This document shows, in pieces, positions 9,581-19,202 of a stretch of DNA of 64,000 bases; position 1 is the stretch's first letter, and each line of letters begins with the position of its first letter. Made by a program: the position numbers and the translations under genes. Below the pieces are notes generated by a model. That model was not told where the DNA came from. It saw nothing but the letters and a program-made list of their open reading frames with translations, and did no database searches. The DNA is taken from positions 3,909,501 to 3,973,500 of the forward strand of contig NC_011898.1 of NCBI RefSeq assembly GCF_000022065.1. Direction: 5' to 3'. This DNA comes from Ruminiclostridium cellulolyticum H10. GTDB lineage: Bacteria > Bacillota > Clostridia > Acetivibrionales > DSM-1351.

Positions 9581-9613
9581 AAAAAACAGTTACCATTGAA
9601 ATGATAACTGTTT
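9581..9613 (-). terminator. Terminator of tRNA-Val
   Basis: Stem AAACAGTTATCATT/AATGGTAACTGTTT (one mismatch) with a 2-base loop, then a T run on the minus strand. Confidence 0.8.
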
Positions 9614-9614
9614 C

Positions 9615-9690
9615 TGGTGGGAACTATAGGGCTCGAACCTATGACCCTCTGCTTGTAAGGCAGATGCTCTCCCAGCTGAGCTAAGCTCCC
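9615..9690 (-). tRNA. tRNA-Val (anticodon TAC)
   Basis: Minus-strand cloverleaf beginning GGGAGCTTAGCTCAGCTGGG, with anticodon loop CTTACAA (TAC), T-arm GGTTCGAGCCC, discriminator A and encoded CCA (9615-9617). Confidence 0.95.
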
Positions 9691-9703
9691 TTATGCATCA
9701 ATT

Positions 9704-9732
9704 ATTATAAAGATATTAGCTTAAAATGTCAA
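9704..9732 (-). promoter_or_regulatory. Consensus promoter of tRNA-Val
   Basis: TTGACA (9727-9732) and TATAAT (9704-9709) with a 17-base spacer, 14 bases before the tRNA on the minus strand. Confidence 0.85.
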
Positions 9733-9850
9733 TATTTTTAAGGTGAAATCATTATGTAAAATTTTTACTGTTTTTTTGCCTGGAAAATTGTATAATTTAT
9801 ATATATTAGTTTTGTTAGAATAAGATACTAAATTTTAGGGAGAGTGAATT

Positions 9851-10558
9851 ATGATTCCTACACCACATATCAATGTAAGCAAGCAGGGTATTATCGCTGA
9901 AACAGTATTAATGCCGGGAGACCCTCTTCGTGCAAAGTTTATCGCTGAGACTTACCTGGAAAACCCGGTTCAGTTTAACTCGGTAAGAAATATGTTTGGA
10001 TATACCGGTACTTACAAGGGCAAAAAAATCTCAGTTATGGGTTCTGGAATGGGTATGCCCTCTATGGGGATATATTCATATGAGCTGTTAAACTTCTATG
10101 GAGTTAAGAACATTATCAGAATAGGTTCCTGTGGAGCTATTCAAGAAGACGTAAAAATCAGGGATATAATTATCGGGATGTCAGCCTCTACCACATCCAA
10201 CTATGCCTCACAGTTTAATTTGCCTGGAACCTACGCACCAACTGCATCCTGGCCATTAATGAAAAAGGCTTTGGATGTTGCTGAAAACAAGGGAATATCT
10301 GTAAGAGCAGGAAATATACTATCAGCAGACATATTTTATGACGACGAACCAGAGGTTTGGAAAAGGTGGGCCAGAATGGGTGTTCTAGCAATTGAAATGG
10401 AAGCTGCGGCATTATACATGAATGCGGCTCGTGCCGGAGCCAATGCCGTATGCATACTGACTGTATCTGACTCTCTTGTGTCACGTGAAGCTACCACTGC
10501 GGAAGAGCGTCAGACTTCATTTACAAACATGATGGAAATCGCACTTGAGCTGGCATAG
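9851..10558 (+). CDS. deoD: Purine-nucleoside phosphorylase, DeoD type
   Basis: Hexameric trimer-of-dimers type purine-nucleoside phosphorylase, which splits purine (deoxy)ribonucleosides with phosphate to free base and (deoxy)ribose-1-phosphate for salvage. The 235 residues match the family's usual length. Visible family features are TPHINVSKQGIIAETVLMPG at the start, the phosphate-binding GSGMGMPSMGIYSYEL near residue 63, IRIGSCGA near 92, the substrate loop IEMEAAALY near 180 and LTVSDSL near 200 with the catalytic aspartate. An AGGGAGAG site precedes ATG. It is a single-gene unit followed by a terminator. Confidence 0.97.
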   Translation: MIPTPHINVSKQGIIAETVLMPGDPLRAKFIAETYLENPVQFNSVRNMFGYTGTYKGKKISVMGSGMGMPSMGIYSYELLNFYGVKNIIRIGSCGAIQEDVKIRDIIIGMSASTTSNYASQFNLPGTYAPTASWPLMKKALDVAENKGISVRAGNILSADIFYDDEPEVWKRWARMGVLAIEMEAAALYMNAARAGANAVCILTVSDSLVSREATTAEERQTSFTNMMEIALELA

Positions 10559-10581
10559 AATATTAATATAGTATAAAATTA

Positions 10582-10614
10582 AGAGCCTTTCCCATAATAT
10601 TTTGGGTAGGCTCT
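10582..10614 (+). terminator. Terminator of deoD
   Basis: Stem AGAGCCTTTCCCA/TGGGTAGGCTCT with one bulge, followed by an AT-rich tail with a later T run. The tail is not a classic uninterrupted T tract. Confidence 0.6.
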
Positions 10615-10851
10615 AAATTTATAAATTTTTTGTTACATTTGAATTTTTGTACTTTTAGCCACTTTAATATTTATCATTACTTTGATATAATCGTTTTCGT
10701 GTTAAAAAGTCAGCAAGTCCATACAATAATACTTTGCAGGCAAATAGTATTTATATTTTACTAGTTTCTTTTCAAAGACGATAAACATGAACATACAGCT
10801 TGCAGGTATTATGTGTTTCTGACTTAAATAATAACAGGAAGCTGGGTAAAT

Positions 10852-13329
10852 ATGAAAAATATAAGAAATAATTTAATTATCTTTTTTTTAGTTGCATTAA
10901 TAAGTACAGTGGATATATTTAATACCGGAAACGGCTTTGTTCAATTGGCTTTAGTTCTTTTGGCTTCAATTGTAATATTCAATATGTCTGCGGTTAAATT
11001 TAAACATAAGAGGCTGATATTTACTATTCTCTTTATTGCCAATGTCGCTGTTTTGGCGTTGACTTTCACTCAAAGAATATACCTGTTAAATATGCTTTGT
11101 CTCTCTTATGTGGTATGGAGTATTATTACTCCTAAATTGCACCGGTTCAAATTATTGTTCCCTATAACCTTTTTACTTTCGTTTATTTCCGTGTATGCCG
11201 CAGCCTTGCTGGATTTTAGTTTACCGATTTTTATTATATCGTTTTATCCTGTATATGTATTCGGCTCCATGTTAGATGGAAAAAATATAATCAAATCTAA
11301 AAAGATATGGAGTTTTGCATTTTTAAATCTAGCAATTTCTGCCTTAGGCTTGGCGATCTTTTTGTTTAAATCTCTTGGCCGTTCAATTATTGACAGTGCA
11401 CTTTTACTTAATTTTGTAAAACTTGGTTCGGTAACAGCTGTTTATTTACCGTTTATTACTCTTTTTATTATTTGGTTTGTAATATCCGCAAATACGATTT
11501 TCCGTATGCTTATTTCGCGATTTATAAACGGTAGTTCAGCTTTTGATCTTACTGATTATATTAAACCCGTTATAGATCTTATATCTTTCTTTGCAGTTAC
11601 AGGTATTACAACCTTTATTTGTGAATTTTCAATAAGGCGGGATTTTAAGGAAACAGTTAAGGACGTTCTTGACCCTAATCTTCTGTTTAATATGCTGGTT
11701 CTATGCGGTATCTATTTGTGCCTGATGGCATTGATCGGAAAGGGTATTCCTAAAATTATTATTGGTATATTAACAATTTTCCTTACAGTTGCCAACTATA
11801 TTAAGTTCACCTATTTTGATGAACCTTTTTACCCATGGGACTTATATCTGGTACGGAATTTAATCGGAATTTCCAGAGAGTATCTGAATATACCTATTAT
11901 AATTGGTGTCGTTGCAGCTATTGCATTTCTGGTTTTTCTTGTAATACGTTTCAGAAAGGCTATAGGAAAATATCTTAAACCTAGGTTTACTTTATTCCTG
12001 CTTCCTTTTGCAGCTGCACTGTTTCTATTGAATTCAGTAATTCTGACAAATACTCCTCTGTCAGTACAGTTGGGAATACAGAAGTCATGGTATATCGGCA
12101 AGGATGAAATAATGGCTAACGGTATGTTTGCCCAGAACTATTTTTATCTTACAGAGCTTGATAAGTATCTTAATCCTAAGCCTCAAGGATACAATGAAAA
12201 TAAAATGGCTGAAATTAATTCAAAGTACGGTAAAACAGGCGAAAGTGTGGCCGCCTCTGCTGTTGTTTCAAAAGAAAAGCCTAACGTTATTGTGATTATG
12301 AGTGAGAGCTTTTGGGATATTACCAAGCTGAACGATGTAAAATTCAGCAAAGATATAACAGAGTATACCCGTAAATATCATAAAGGTCAGATTGCCGCAC
12401 CTATTATCGGTGGAGGAACAGCCAACACTGAATTCGAAGCACTTACAGGTATGTCGATTTCTTCTTTAAGTCCGGGTATTATCGTTTACAATGCATACCT
12501 TAGGACAGAAACATCCAGCATTGCATCTGTTTTCAAGGACAACGGCTACAGCACCACTGCTATCCACCCTAATTACGGATGGTTTTACAATAGGGACAAG
12601 GTATACAATTACTTCGGATTCGATAATTTCTACGATGTTGATAGCTTTAGTCTTAGCACCCAGTGTAAAGGTCCGTATATATCCGACTATGCATTAGTTG
12701 ATAAAATTGTAGATACTCTGAATAACTCTAATAAGCCGGCATTTGTCTTCGGAGTTTCAATGCAGAACCATGATCCGTACATTGATAAATACAGTTCTCA
12801 TGATGTAACTGTGGAATCAACCAAATTGGATAGTGAGCAGAAAAATATTGTAGGTAACTTTGCTCAAGGTATTTACGATGCTGATCAGTCTTTTGGAAAG
12901 CTTATACAGGAATTAGGCAAGATTAATAAGCCTACGTTGGTATATTTCTTTGGGGACCATGCACCTAGACTTGGAAGTCTTAACGATTATTACAAGGTGT
13001 ACGATCTGCTGGGTACTGACGACAGGTCTGCCCAGAACCAAGGCCTGGAAAAACTTAAATATTACACGACTCCGTTTGCTGCATGGTCAAACTATAAAGA
13101 TATTGATTCCTTCTCCGAAATTGTTTCTCCATCGCATTTAGCATATAAGATACTTAAGGACACAGGTATTAAATATCCAAACTATTTTAATATACTTTCT
13201 GAGCTGGAGAAAAGCTTCCCTGTTCTCCATCAGCAGACCATAAATACAGTTGACAATAACAATGATCTTATAAAGGATTACCGTTTAATCCAATATGATC
13301 TCTTATTTGGAAAAAAATATTTGTATTAG
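10852..13329 (+). CDS. LTA synthase family phosphoglycerol transferase
   Basis: An 825-residue membrane enzyme with about ten hydrophobic helices in residues 1-410 and an extracellular sulfatase-fold domain from about 475. The domain has the metal- and nucleophile-site motifs of LtaS-type enzymes: MSESFWD at 483-489, GGGTANTEFE at about 520 with the nucleophilic threonine, QNHDPY near 640 and FFGDHAPR near 701. Such enzymes move glycerol phosphate from phosphatidylglycerol onto a growing teichoic acid or other surface glycan. The doubled N-terminal membrane region is larger than the five-helix LtaS of S. aureus, so acceptor specificity is open. The next gene is an orphan sensor kinase with its own promoter. 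Confidence 0.9.
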   Translation: MKNIRNNLIIFFLVALISTVDIFNTGNGFVQLALVLLASIVIFNMSAVKFKHKRLIFTILFIANVAVLALTFTQRIYLLNMLCLSYVVWSIITPKLHRFKLLFPITFLLSFISVYAAALLDFSLPIFIISFYPVYVFGSMLDGKNIIKSKKIWSFAFLNLAISALGLAIFLFKSLGRSIIDSALLLNFVKLGSVTAVYLPFITLFIIWFVISANTIFRMLISRFINGSSAFDLTDYIKPVIDLISFFAVTGITTFICEFSIRRDFKETVKDVLDPNLLFNMLVLCGIYLCLMALIGKGIPKIIIGILTIFLTVANYIKFTYFDEPFYPWDLYLVRNLIGISREYLNIPIIIGVVAAIAFLVFLVIRFRKAIGKYLKPRFTLFLLPFAAALFLLNSVILTNTPLSVQLGIQKSWYIGKDEIMANGMFAQNYFYLTELDKYLNPKPQGYNENKMAEINSKYGKTGESVAASAVVSKEKPNVIVIMSESFWDITKLNDVKFSKDITEYTRKYHKGQIAAPIIGGGTANTEFEALTGMSISSLSPGIIVYNAYLRTETSSIASVFKDNGYSTTAIHPNYGWFYNRDKVYNYFGFDNFYDVDSFSLSTQCKGPYISDYALVDKIVDTLNNSNKPAFVFGVSMQNHDPYIDKYSSHDVTVESTKLDSEQKNIVGNFAQGIYDADQSFGKLIQELGKINKPTLVYFFGDHAPRLGSLNDYYKVYDLLGTDDRSAQNQGLEKLKYYTTPFAAWSNYKDIDSFSEIVSPSHLAYKILKDTGIKYPNYFNILSELEKSFPVLHQQTINTVDNNNDLIKDYRLIQYDLLFGKKYLY

Positions 13330-13386
13330 ACAATAAATAGACCGTAATAAAGGCTTAAAAGCTCGAATTTTGGCGTATAATAGTAT

Positions 13387-13414
13387 TTGACTTATTTTTA
13401 CATAACAGTATAAT
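13387..13414 (+). promoter_or_regulatory. Promoter of the orphan histidine kinase
   Basis: TTGACT (13387-13392), 16-base spacer, TATAAT (13409-13414), 27 bases before the start codon. Confidence 0.7.
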
Positions 13415-13441
13415 ATTATGGTGTAGAGAGAGGTCATATAT

Positions 13442-15295
13442 ATGTGTTATTTGTCCTATTCGGTTTTATTGCCGGTAATATCACTTATAATTTTGTTAAC
13501 TTACGCGGTTACTACCTCCTGTGTCTTTATCATAAAGCGTAATATTAGTAAGCTAAAGTTATATATGCTTTTAAATATAGTACTTACACTTTGGTCTTTG
13601 TCGTTTATATTCTTTTTCAGTTCTCCCGACGAAGATGCTGCTCGTATGTGGTATAAGGTAAGTACTATAGGTTTTAGCACATATTATATTTTGTCAATTA
13701 ACATTGCATCAATACTTAATGACGGGCATCAGAAGACAAAATTGACTGTACCCGTCATATTTTCATTATGCGTTCCTATAGTCATACTCTTTCTCTTTGA
13801 TGACCTGAGGTTTATATCCTTTTATAAAAGTAACGGTGTTTGGCTTTATATCTTTAAATCACCTGACCCATGGTTTATACCCTGTTTTCTGTTTATTGCT
13901 GTGCTTTTATATTTTAATTTGAAAACAACTGAATTGAAATCGGTTATTACATATGTTATTTTCCAGACTATTCCTTTAAGCATAGGAATTGCAACAAATG
14001 TTATTCTTCCTGTTTTTAACAGTAATATGTCTCCGACTATTGTACATACTGCTGTGCTTATATACTCTATAGCTCTGAATTTGATATATGGAAAACAAAG
14101 CCTTAGTACTACATCGTCCTCAATTTCAGCTAAACATATTATTTCAAAAGTAACGGATATGGTTATAATCACTGATGCAACCGGTAAAATCCTGGAAGCC
14201 AATAATAGTCTTAAGGAGCTTTCCGGATATTCTGATACTGATTTATCCGAAAAAGATATCCACACTCTTTTTTCACCGAAAATATGCTCGGATAAATCAA
14301 GTGTTAAGTTATCTGGCTATAAATTTTTAACTAAAGAGAACCGCACTATACCTGTCAATATCTCTATATCCCAGATTTACTCCGAAGATAAGATAATTCT
14401 TGGAACTGCTTATGTTTTACAAAAAAATTTACTCAACCTTACCGATAAAGCAGCAGAAGAAGCCGCTGTTACCAGATATTCTAGTCAAACAAGCGAAAAA
14501 CTTAAAGAATGGGACAAGTTAAAAACAGATTTTCTGTGTAATGTTTCTCATGAGCTTAGAACTCCTTTAAACCTTATGATTAGCAGCCTAAAACTTTCAT
14601 CACTAAAAATCAGTCAAAACCATGGCGTGTTGGATACCGCACTGATGCATAAGCATTTTCACATTATGAACCAAAATTGTTTCAGGCTAACGAGAATTAT
14701 AAACAATATTATAGATATTACCAAAATTGATGCAGGGTCATTGGAACTCAATCTATCCAACAACAATATAGTTGATATCGTCGAGGAAACAGTTCTGTCT
14801 GTTGCATCTCATATTAAAGATAAGGAGATTACTCTGATTTTTGATACTGATGTGGAGGAAAAGTTTTTAGCCTGTGATCCTGACCAAATTCAGAGAATTC
14901 TTCTTAATCTGATTTCCAACGCCGTAAAGTTCAATAATGACGGCAGAGAAATTTACGTAAGTATTGCAGACTCTATTGATAGTGTCAAGATATCGGTTAA
15001 GGATAACGGAATAGGTATTTCTTTAGAAAATCAGCCTTTGATATTTGAACGGTTTATACAGGTCGATAAATCTCTTACACGCCAACATGAAGGAAGCGGT
15101 ATGGGGCTGACTATTACAAGGTATCTGGTAGAACTTCATAAGGGTACTATAGCTCTTGAAAGCGAGCCAAACATAGGCAGTACCTTTACTATCACACTGC
15201 CTGTTTACCTGGTTCCAAAAGGTGTAGGTAAAAAGGTGTCTACAGTTGTTACTTTAAACGAAAAAGTAAATATCGAGTTTTCAGACGTTTACTAA
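13442..15295 (+). CDS. Orphan sensor histidine kinase with 7TM N terminus and PAS domain
   Basis: A 617-residue hybrid-free sensor kinase. Residues 1-220 contain about seven hydrophobic helices of the His-kinase 7TM N-terminal type. A PAS domain follows (KVTDMVIITDATGKILEANN near 233). The dimerisation/phosphoacceptor helix has NVSHELRTPLN with His370, and the HATPase domain shows the N box LNLISNAVKF (near 490), G1 DNGIGIS and G2 GSGMGLTI. All catalytic motifs are present. No response regulator gene is adjacent; upstream lies the LTA-synthase-like gene, downstream arcA on the other strand. The signal is unknown. An AGAGAGG ribosome site precedes ATG at 13442. Confidence 0.9.
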   Translation: MCYLSYSVLLPVISLIILLTYAVTTSCVFIIKRNISKLKLYMLLNIVLTLWSLSFIFFFSSPDEDAARMWYKVSTIGFSTYYILSINIASILNDGHQKTKLTVPVIFSLCVPIVILFLFDDLRFISFYKSNGVWLYIFKSPDPWFIPCFLFIAVLLYFNLKTTELKSVITYVIFQTIPLSIGIATNVILPVFNSNMSPTIVHTAVLIYSIALNLIYGKQSLSTTSSSISAKHIISKVTDMVIITDATGKILEANNSLKELSGYSDTDLSEKDIHTLFSPKICSDKSSVKLSGYKFLTKENRTIPVNISISQIYSEDKIILGTAYVLQKNLLNLTDKAAEEAAVTRYSSQTSEKLKEWDKLKTDFLCNVSHELRTPLNLMISSLKLSSLKISQNHGVLDTALMHKHFHIMNQNCFRLTRIINNIIDITKIDAGSLELNLSNNNIVDIVEETVLSVASHIKDKEITLIFDTDVEEKFLACDPDQIQRILLNLISNAVKFNNDGREIYVSIADSIDSVKISVKDNGIGISLENQPLIFERFIQVDKSLTRQHEGSGMGLTITRYLVELHKGTIALESEPNIGSTFTITLPVYLVPKGVGKKVSTVVTLNEKVNIEFSDVY

Positions 15296-15331
15296 ACAGA
15301 CAAATATTTGTTATTTGCTCACAAAACCTGC

Positions 15332-16564
15332 CTACTTATATGGATTTTCCCTGTACAAAGGCATACTCATACACCTTGGTCCTCCCCGGCCTCTGGACAA
15401 TTCATATGACTCAAATTCCAGTACCTCTATGTGATTTCTCCTTAAAGCGTTGTTAGTTACAATGTTACGATTGTAGCATACAACTTTGCCCGGAGAAACC
15501 GCCAAAGTGTTGCTTCCGTCACTCCACTGCTCACGGCTGGCAGCAATAGGATCCCCGTCCCCGCATCTTATAAGGTTTACAGCCGGCAGCTTTAAGTATT
15601 CCTTTAGAGTATTGGATAAATCCTTGTATTCATATCTAATTTTCAACTGATTGTTTTCCCCCTTTGTAATACTGTATACATCGAGAGGGTCCTCAATTCC
15701 CGGAAATATGGTGAATTGGTCGTAATCAACCATGGTAAATACCGTATCCAAATGCATATACGCCCTTGTTTTCGGAATATCAAATGCCAGCACAGTTTCT
15801 ATGGGTTCGCTTGAATTAAGAAGATTATGTGCTAGCCTCTCAACTGCTACAGGGCTTGTTCTATCACTTATTCCTATAGCCAGTACCTTTTCAGACAGAA
15901 CAAGTATGTCTCCCCCCTCTATAGGGTGGGTTTTATCCCGATTATACCACCTTGGAACATTTTTGAATCCGGGATGGTAATTTAAAATATATTTTGCAAA
16001 CAGTGTTTCCCTGTTACGGGTCTCATTTGCCATGACATTGAGGGAAACACCTCTTCCTATGGATGCAAAGGGATCTCGTTGAAAATATAGATTTGGTATA
16101 GGGTCAAGATAAAACGGATATGCATTCTTGACCATATCACCCAATTCTTTAGGTTTAATATTTTTCAGATCCTCCTGTCTAATGCCAGCTACACACTTAT
16201 TTATGAGTTCCTTTGGAGACAAATCATCCAGATATTCGAAAATTGCCTCCTGAAGGCCTTCAGTCACAGCCTTTCCCTCTATCATAAACTCTTTTAGGAA
16301 GTTCTTCCTGATGTCCTGATTTTCCAGTATATCTGCCATTAAGTCAGTAAGATATAAAACCTCCACACCTTCTTTTCTGAGTATGCTTGCAAACTGATCA
16401 TGCTCTCTACGTGCTTGCTCCAGAAATATTATCTCATCAAAAAGCAGCCTTCTCAGATAATCGGGTACAATATTTTCTACTTCTTCACCAGGACAGTGAA
16501 GAAGTACAGATTTCAGTTTTCCTATTTCGCTATAAATATTAATAGTATGGTTTTGTGAAGACAT
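15332..16564 (-). CDS. arcA: Arginine deiminase
   Basis: Hydrolyses L-arginine to citrulline and ammonia, the first step of the arginine deiminase pathway. The 410-residue protein has the guanidine-modifying fold with the substrate/catalytic motifs FQRDPFASIG (about residue 160), EGGDIL (near 217), HLDTVFTMVD (near 272) and a C-terminal GGPRCMSMPL holding the nucleophilic cysteine. An upstream TTG at 16579 keeps the frame open, but the GGAGG ribosome site lies between it and ATG 16564, which decides the start at 16564. No arcB, arcC or arcD gene adjoins, so the pathway partners must be elsewhere or absent. Confidence 0.93.
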   Translation of the reverse strand: MSSQNHTINIYSEIGKLKSVLLHCPGEEVENIVPDYLRRLLFDEIIFLEQARREHDQFASILRKEGVEVLYLTDLMADILENQDIRKNFLKEFMIEGKAVTEGLQEAIFEYLDDLSPKELINKCVAGIRQEDLKNIKPKELGDMVKNAYPFYLDPIPNLYFQRDPFASIGRGVSLNVMANETRNRETLFAKYILNYHPGFKNVPRWYNRDKTHPIEGGDILVLSEKVLAIGISDRTSPVAVERLAHNLLNSSEPIETVLAFDIPKTRAYMHLDTVFTMVDYDQFTIFPGIEDPLDVYSITKGENNQLKIRYEYKDLSNTLKEYLKLPAVNLIRCGDGDPIAASREQWSDGSNTLAVSPGKVVCYNRNIVTNNALRRNHIEVLEFESYELSRGRGGPRCMSMPLYRENPYK

Positions 16565-16731
16565 GGAATCCTCCGTCAATTGCTAACTGCGGATGCAATT
16601 ATAAAGTGTATTTCTTGTTTATGGTTTCCTTATTTCATAACCATTATTCTTTTATCTATATTTAAATTGACGGATTTTCACTGTAAATCGGTGTCATGCT
16701 ATAAGTGTTCTTTTTTCCGCTCTGCATTAAG

Positions 16732-18093
16732 TTATGACCGATTCTCGGTAACTACCGATTTATGTTTCCATTTACCCTGCCTGTATCTTATTATACTTGC
16801 AATTGCAGTAATAGCCCATGTTAATCCTGTAGTACTCCAAATACTCCAAACTCCAATAGTAGGAATCATTGCTAAGACAGTTGAAAACCCAACCCTACCT
16901 ATAACTTCTACAAAACCGTTTATCATAGAATAGAACGCATCTCCGGTACCGTTTAACACTCCTCTTGTTACATATATCATACCTAAAGCAAAATACATAC
17001 AACTTGTAATTTTTATTGCTTTAGCTCCAAGGCCTATTACATCCGAATCTTTAACAAACATACTCATAATGGCATAGCCCCCAAACTGGGCCGCCAACAG
17101 TGCTAAAAGGCTGAAAACCCCAACTATCATAATACTCTTACGATATCCCTTTCTAACGCGTTCAAGCTTACCTGCACCCATATTCTGCCCTGCGAATGTG
17201 GACATGGCCGCTCCTAAAGAGTTAAAAGGCTGTATTATAAGTTGTTCTACTCTGCTGGTTGCTGTATATGCAGCGACAGCCACCTTTCCAAAACCATTTA
17301 CGACGCTCTGTAAAGCTACCAGTGAAATAGCAATCATTGAGTTTTGCAATGCAACCGGTACCCCGATTTTTATACATTTTTGAATTATGGGCCAGTTTAT
17401 TTTCATATTCTCTTTTTTTAATTTAAAATACGGATTGGTCATTATAGCGAAAATAATACAGCCCAAAGCCGCCAGTGCCTGAGATATAACCGTAGCACAT
17501 GCTGCTCCTGCAACACCAAACCCAAACTTCAGCACAAACAACAAATCCAGCCCGACATTAACCCCGCAAGATAGTATTAGAAATATCAATGGTGTCCGCG
17601 AATCTCCCAATGCTCTTAGTATTCCGGCTATGGCGTTATACGCTGCCACTGCAATCATACCGCCCGCTGTTATTCTCAGAAACTTAACCGAATCATCAAT
17701 AATTTCATGAGGCGTCCTCATCACTTGTAATATAGGACGGGCTAGCAAACAGGTTATTATACTCATAATTATACCTGATACGGCTATTACATAAACTGCA
17801 TTTGCTATAGCACTCTTTACATCTTCTTCTTTTTTTGCACCAAAATACTGTGAAATTATTATACCAATTCCTATGGACAGCCCTAAACAAATTGAAAATG
17901 TCAGAAAGTTTAGAGAAGCCGTAGCTCCTACTGCTGCAAGAGCATTAGCACCTATATACTTTCCTACAATAACTGAATTAATTAAATTATAAAACTGTTG
18001 AAATATGTTACCAATAAGCATTGGTATTGAAAACTTTATCAGAAGTTTGGCTTCATTTCCTTCTGTCATATCTTGTACGTACTTAATTGACAT
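16732..18093 (-). CDS. MATE family multidrug/organic cation exporter
   Basis: A 453-residue polytopic protein with twelve predicted helices arranged as two similar halves, starting MSIKYVQDMTEGNEAKLLIK and with the family pattern PMLIGNIFQQFYNLINSVIVG in the first helix. The repeat is visible as FAGQNMGAGKLERVRKG (second half, near 295) against ISQYFGAKKEEDVKSAI (first half, near 82). MATE proteins export drugs or metabolites in exchange for Na+ or H+; substrate not predictable. AGGGGA ribosome site before ATG at 18093; an extended -10 element (TGATATAAT) lies upstream near 18175. Confidence 0.92.
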   Translation of the reverse strand: MSIKYVQDMTEGNEAKLLIKFSIPMLIGNIFQQFYNLINSVIVGKYIGANALAAVGATASLNFLTFSICLGLSIGIGIIISQYFGAKKEEDVKSAIANAVYVIAVSGIIMSIITCLLARPILQVMRTPHEIIDDSVKFLRITAGGMIAVAAYNAIAGILRALGDSRTPLIFLILSCGVNVGLDLLFVLKFGFGVAGAACATVISQALAALGCIIFAIMTNPYFKLKKENMKINWPIIQKCIKIGVPVALQNSMIAISLVALQSVVNGFGKVAVAAYTATSRVEQLIIQPFNSLGAAMSTFAGQNMGAGKLERVRKGYRKSIMIVGVFSLLALLAAQFGGYAIMSMFVKDSDVIGLGAKAIKITSCMYFALGMIYVTRGVLNGTGDAFYSMINGFVEVIGRVGFSTVLAMIPTIGVWSIWSTTGLTWAITAIASIIRYRQGKWKHKSVVTENRS

Positions 18094-18474
18094 TTTAATC
18101 CCCTTAATTCAAACAATTAATGAAAACACTGTTATGCTGCGTATGTATTAGTTCTACTGTGGCTTATGTATACATATTATATCAGATATATTTATATTTG
18201 CTATTAGGTAATATCATAAAATAAGGGATTTTTTGTATCCGATGCTGATTATTATAAAATCAAAAAGCAATCATTAAAAAATGCCCAAGAAGACTATTTG
18301 CATTCTGGTCATTTTGGGAATAATATTTTACTAGAGGCTAATTTAGTTTAAACTTGTGTAATTCTTCATTTAGATAAATTTTTAAGACCCATTACATACT
18401 TGTTAAATTGATCCATTAAAACATAAGGCAATTAATAATCACCTTAGGCTATAATTCATTATTTCTGGTCTTTA
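18094..18474. other. Intergenic region with no gene
   Basis: About 380 AT-rich bases between the MATE gene and the AlkD-like gene. It holds the MATE promoter region near 18165-18185 and a weak imperfect inverted repeat near 18425-18450 that may end the alkD-side transcript. No ORF or RNA gene is supported. Confidence 0.5.
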
Positions 18475-19182
18475 TTAACATCTTACATTTTTTCGTTTAA
18501 AGCCAAGTTTTCCTTTATCGATTGCTTTTTGAATGTAATCTGCTGCAAGATTAGCTTGGCAGAGGGTTTTTCCCACATAAACATCAACTTTTCCTACTTC
18601 TTGAGCAATTTCCTTTGCTTCTTCATGAAGCGGTAAATAAGAAATACCCACAGACATAATAAAATTGTTCATAGCATATTTAGTACGGTTTGGCTGTTTG
18701 TGTATCGTATCACGTACCATTTTAAGCATTGACAAAAGCTTGTCTCTATTAAATTCACTGTCTTTTCGAGTACCCAATAACCACTCATAACAACTCCACC
18801 CGGCAGACATTGTTAATTCTTTTCCGCTATCAATCCAATGATCTGCTACGGTAAAAGCAATATCTGTTTCAGCTAGAGTAACTGCCACAATATAGTCCGA
18901 AATCATATAAAAGTAAGCCCCTTCTATCCACCGATTAAAATCATCTTCTTTCATTTTGTTTGGCTCTGCTATCATACCGGCTAAATACATTGCGTCGTAA
19001 TTCCCTGTAGCAAAAAGTTGTTCAGCAAGGGTCTGGTTGTATTTGACTTTCTTAAAAATCGGTTTCATAGCACTTATTGTTACGCCGAAAACCGGCTCTT
19101 TTGCACCACTACTCATATATTTTTTTTTCGTCCTCTCATTACCAAGGGACTTAAGTGCTTCCATAATTTCGTTAAGTTCCAT
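18475..19182 (-). CDS. AlkD-like DNA alkylation repair protein
   Basis: A 235-residue all-helical protein of the DNA alkylation repair (HEAT-like repeat, AlkC/AlkD superfamily) group. Family features include the start with ALKSLGNERTKKKYMSSGAK, the segment VFGVTISAMKPIFKK, DAMYLAGMIAEP (near 64), and the aromatic-rich W-containing repeats SAGWSCYEWLLG near 125. AlkD enzymes excise bulky cationic alkylated bases by holding the duplex without base flipping; whether this variant is a glycosylase is unproven. It lies 20 bases after rlmH on the same strand and may be the last gene of that transcript. Ribosome site AGGAG precedes ATG at 19182. Confidence 0.85.
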   Translation of the reverse strand: MELNEIMEALKSLGNERTKKKYMSSGAKEPVFGVTISAMKPIFKKVKYNQTLAEQLFATGNYDAMYLAGMIAEPNKMKEDDFNRWIEGAYFYMISDYIVAVTLAETDIAFTVADHWIDSGKELTMSAGWSCYEWLLGTRKDSEFNRDKLLSMLKMVRDTIHKQPNRTKYAMNNFIMSVGISYLPLHEEAKEIAQEVGKVDVYVGKTLCQANLAADYIQKAIDKGKLGFKRKNVRC

Positions 19183-19202
19183 ATATAAATTCTCCTAAAA
19201 AT

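Noticed and set aside
16580-16933. A plus-strand ORF of 117 codons over the end of the MATE gene
   Set aside because: It is antisense to well-supported MATE coding sequence and has no ribosome site or family features.
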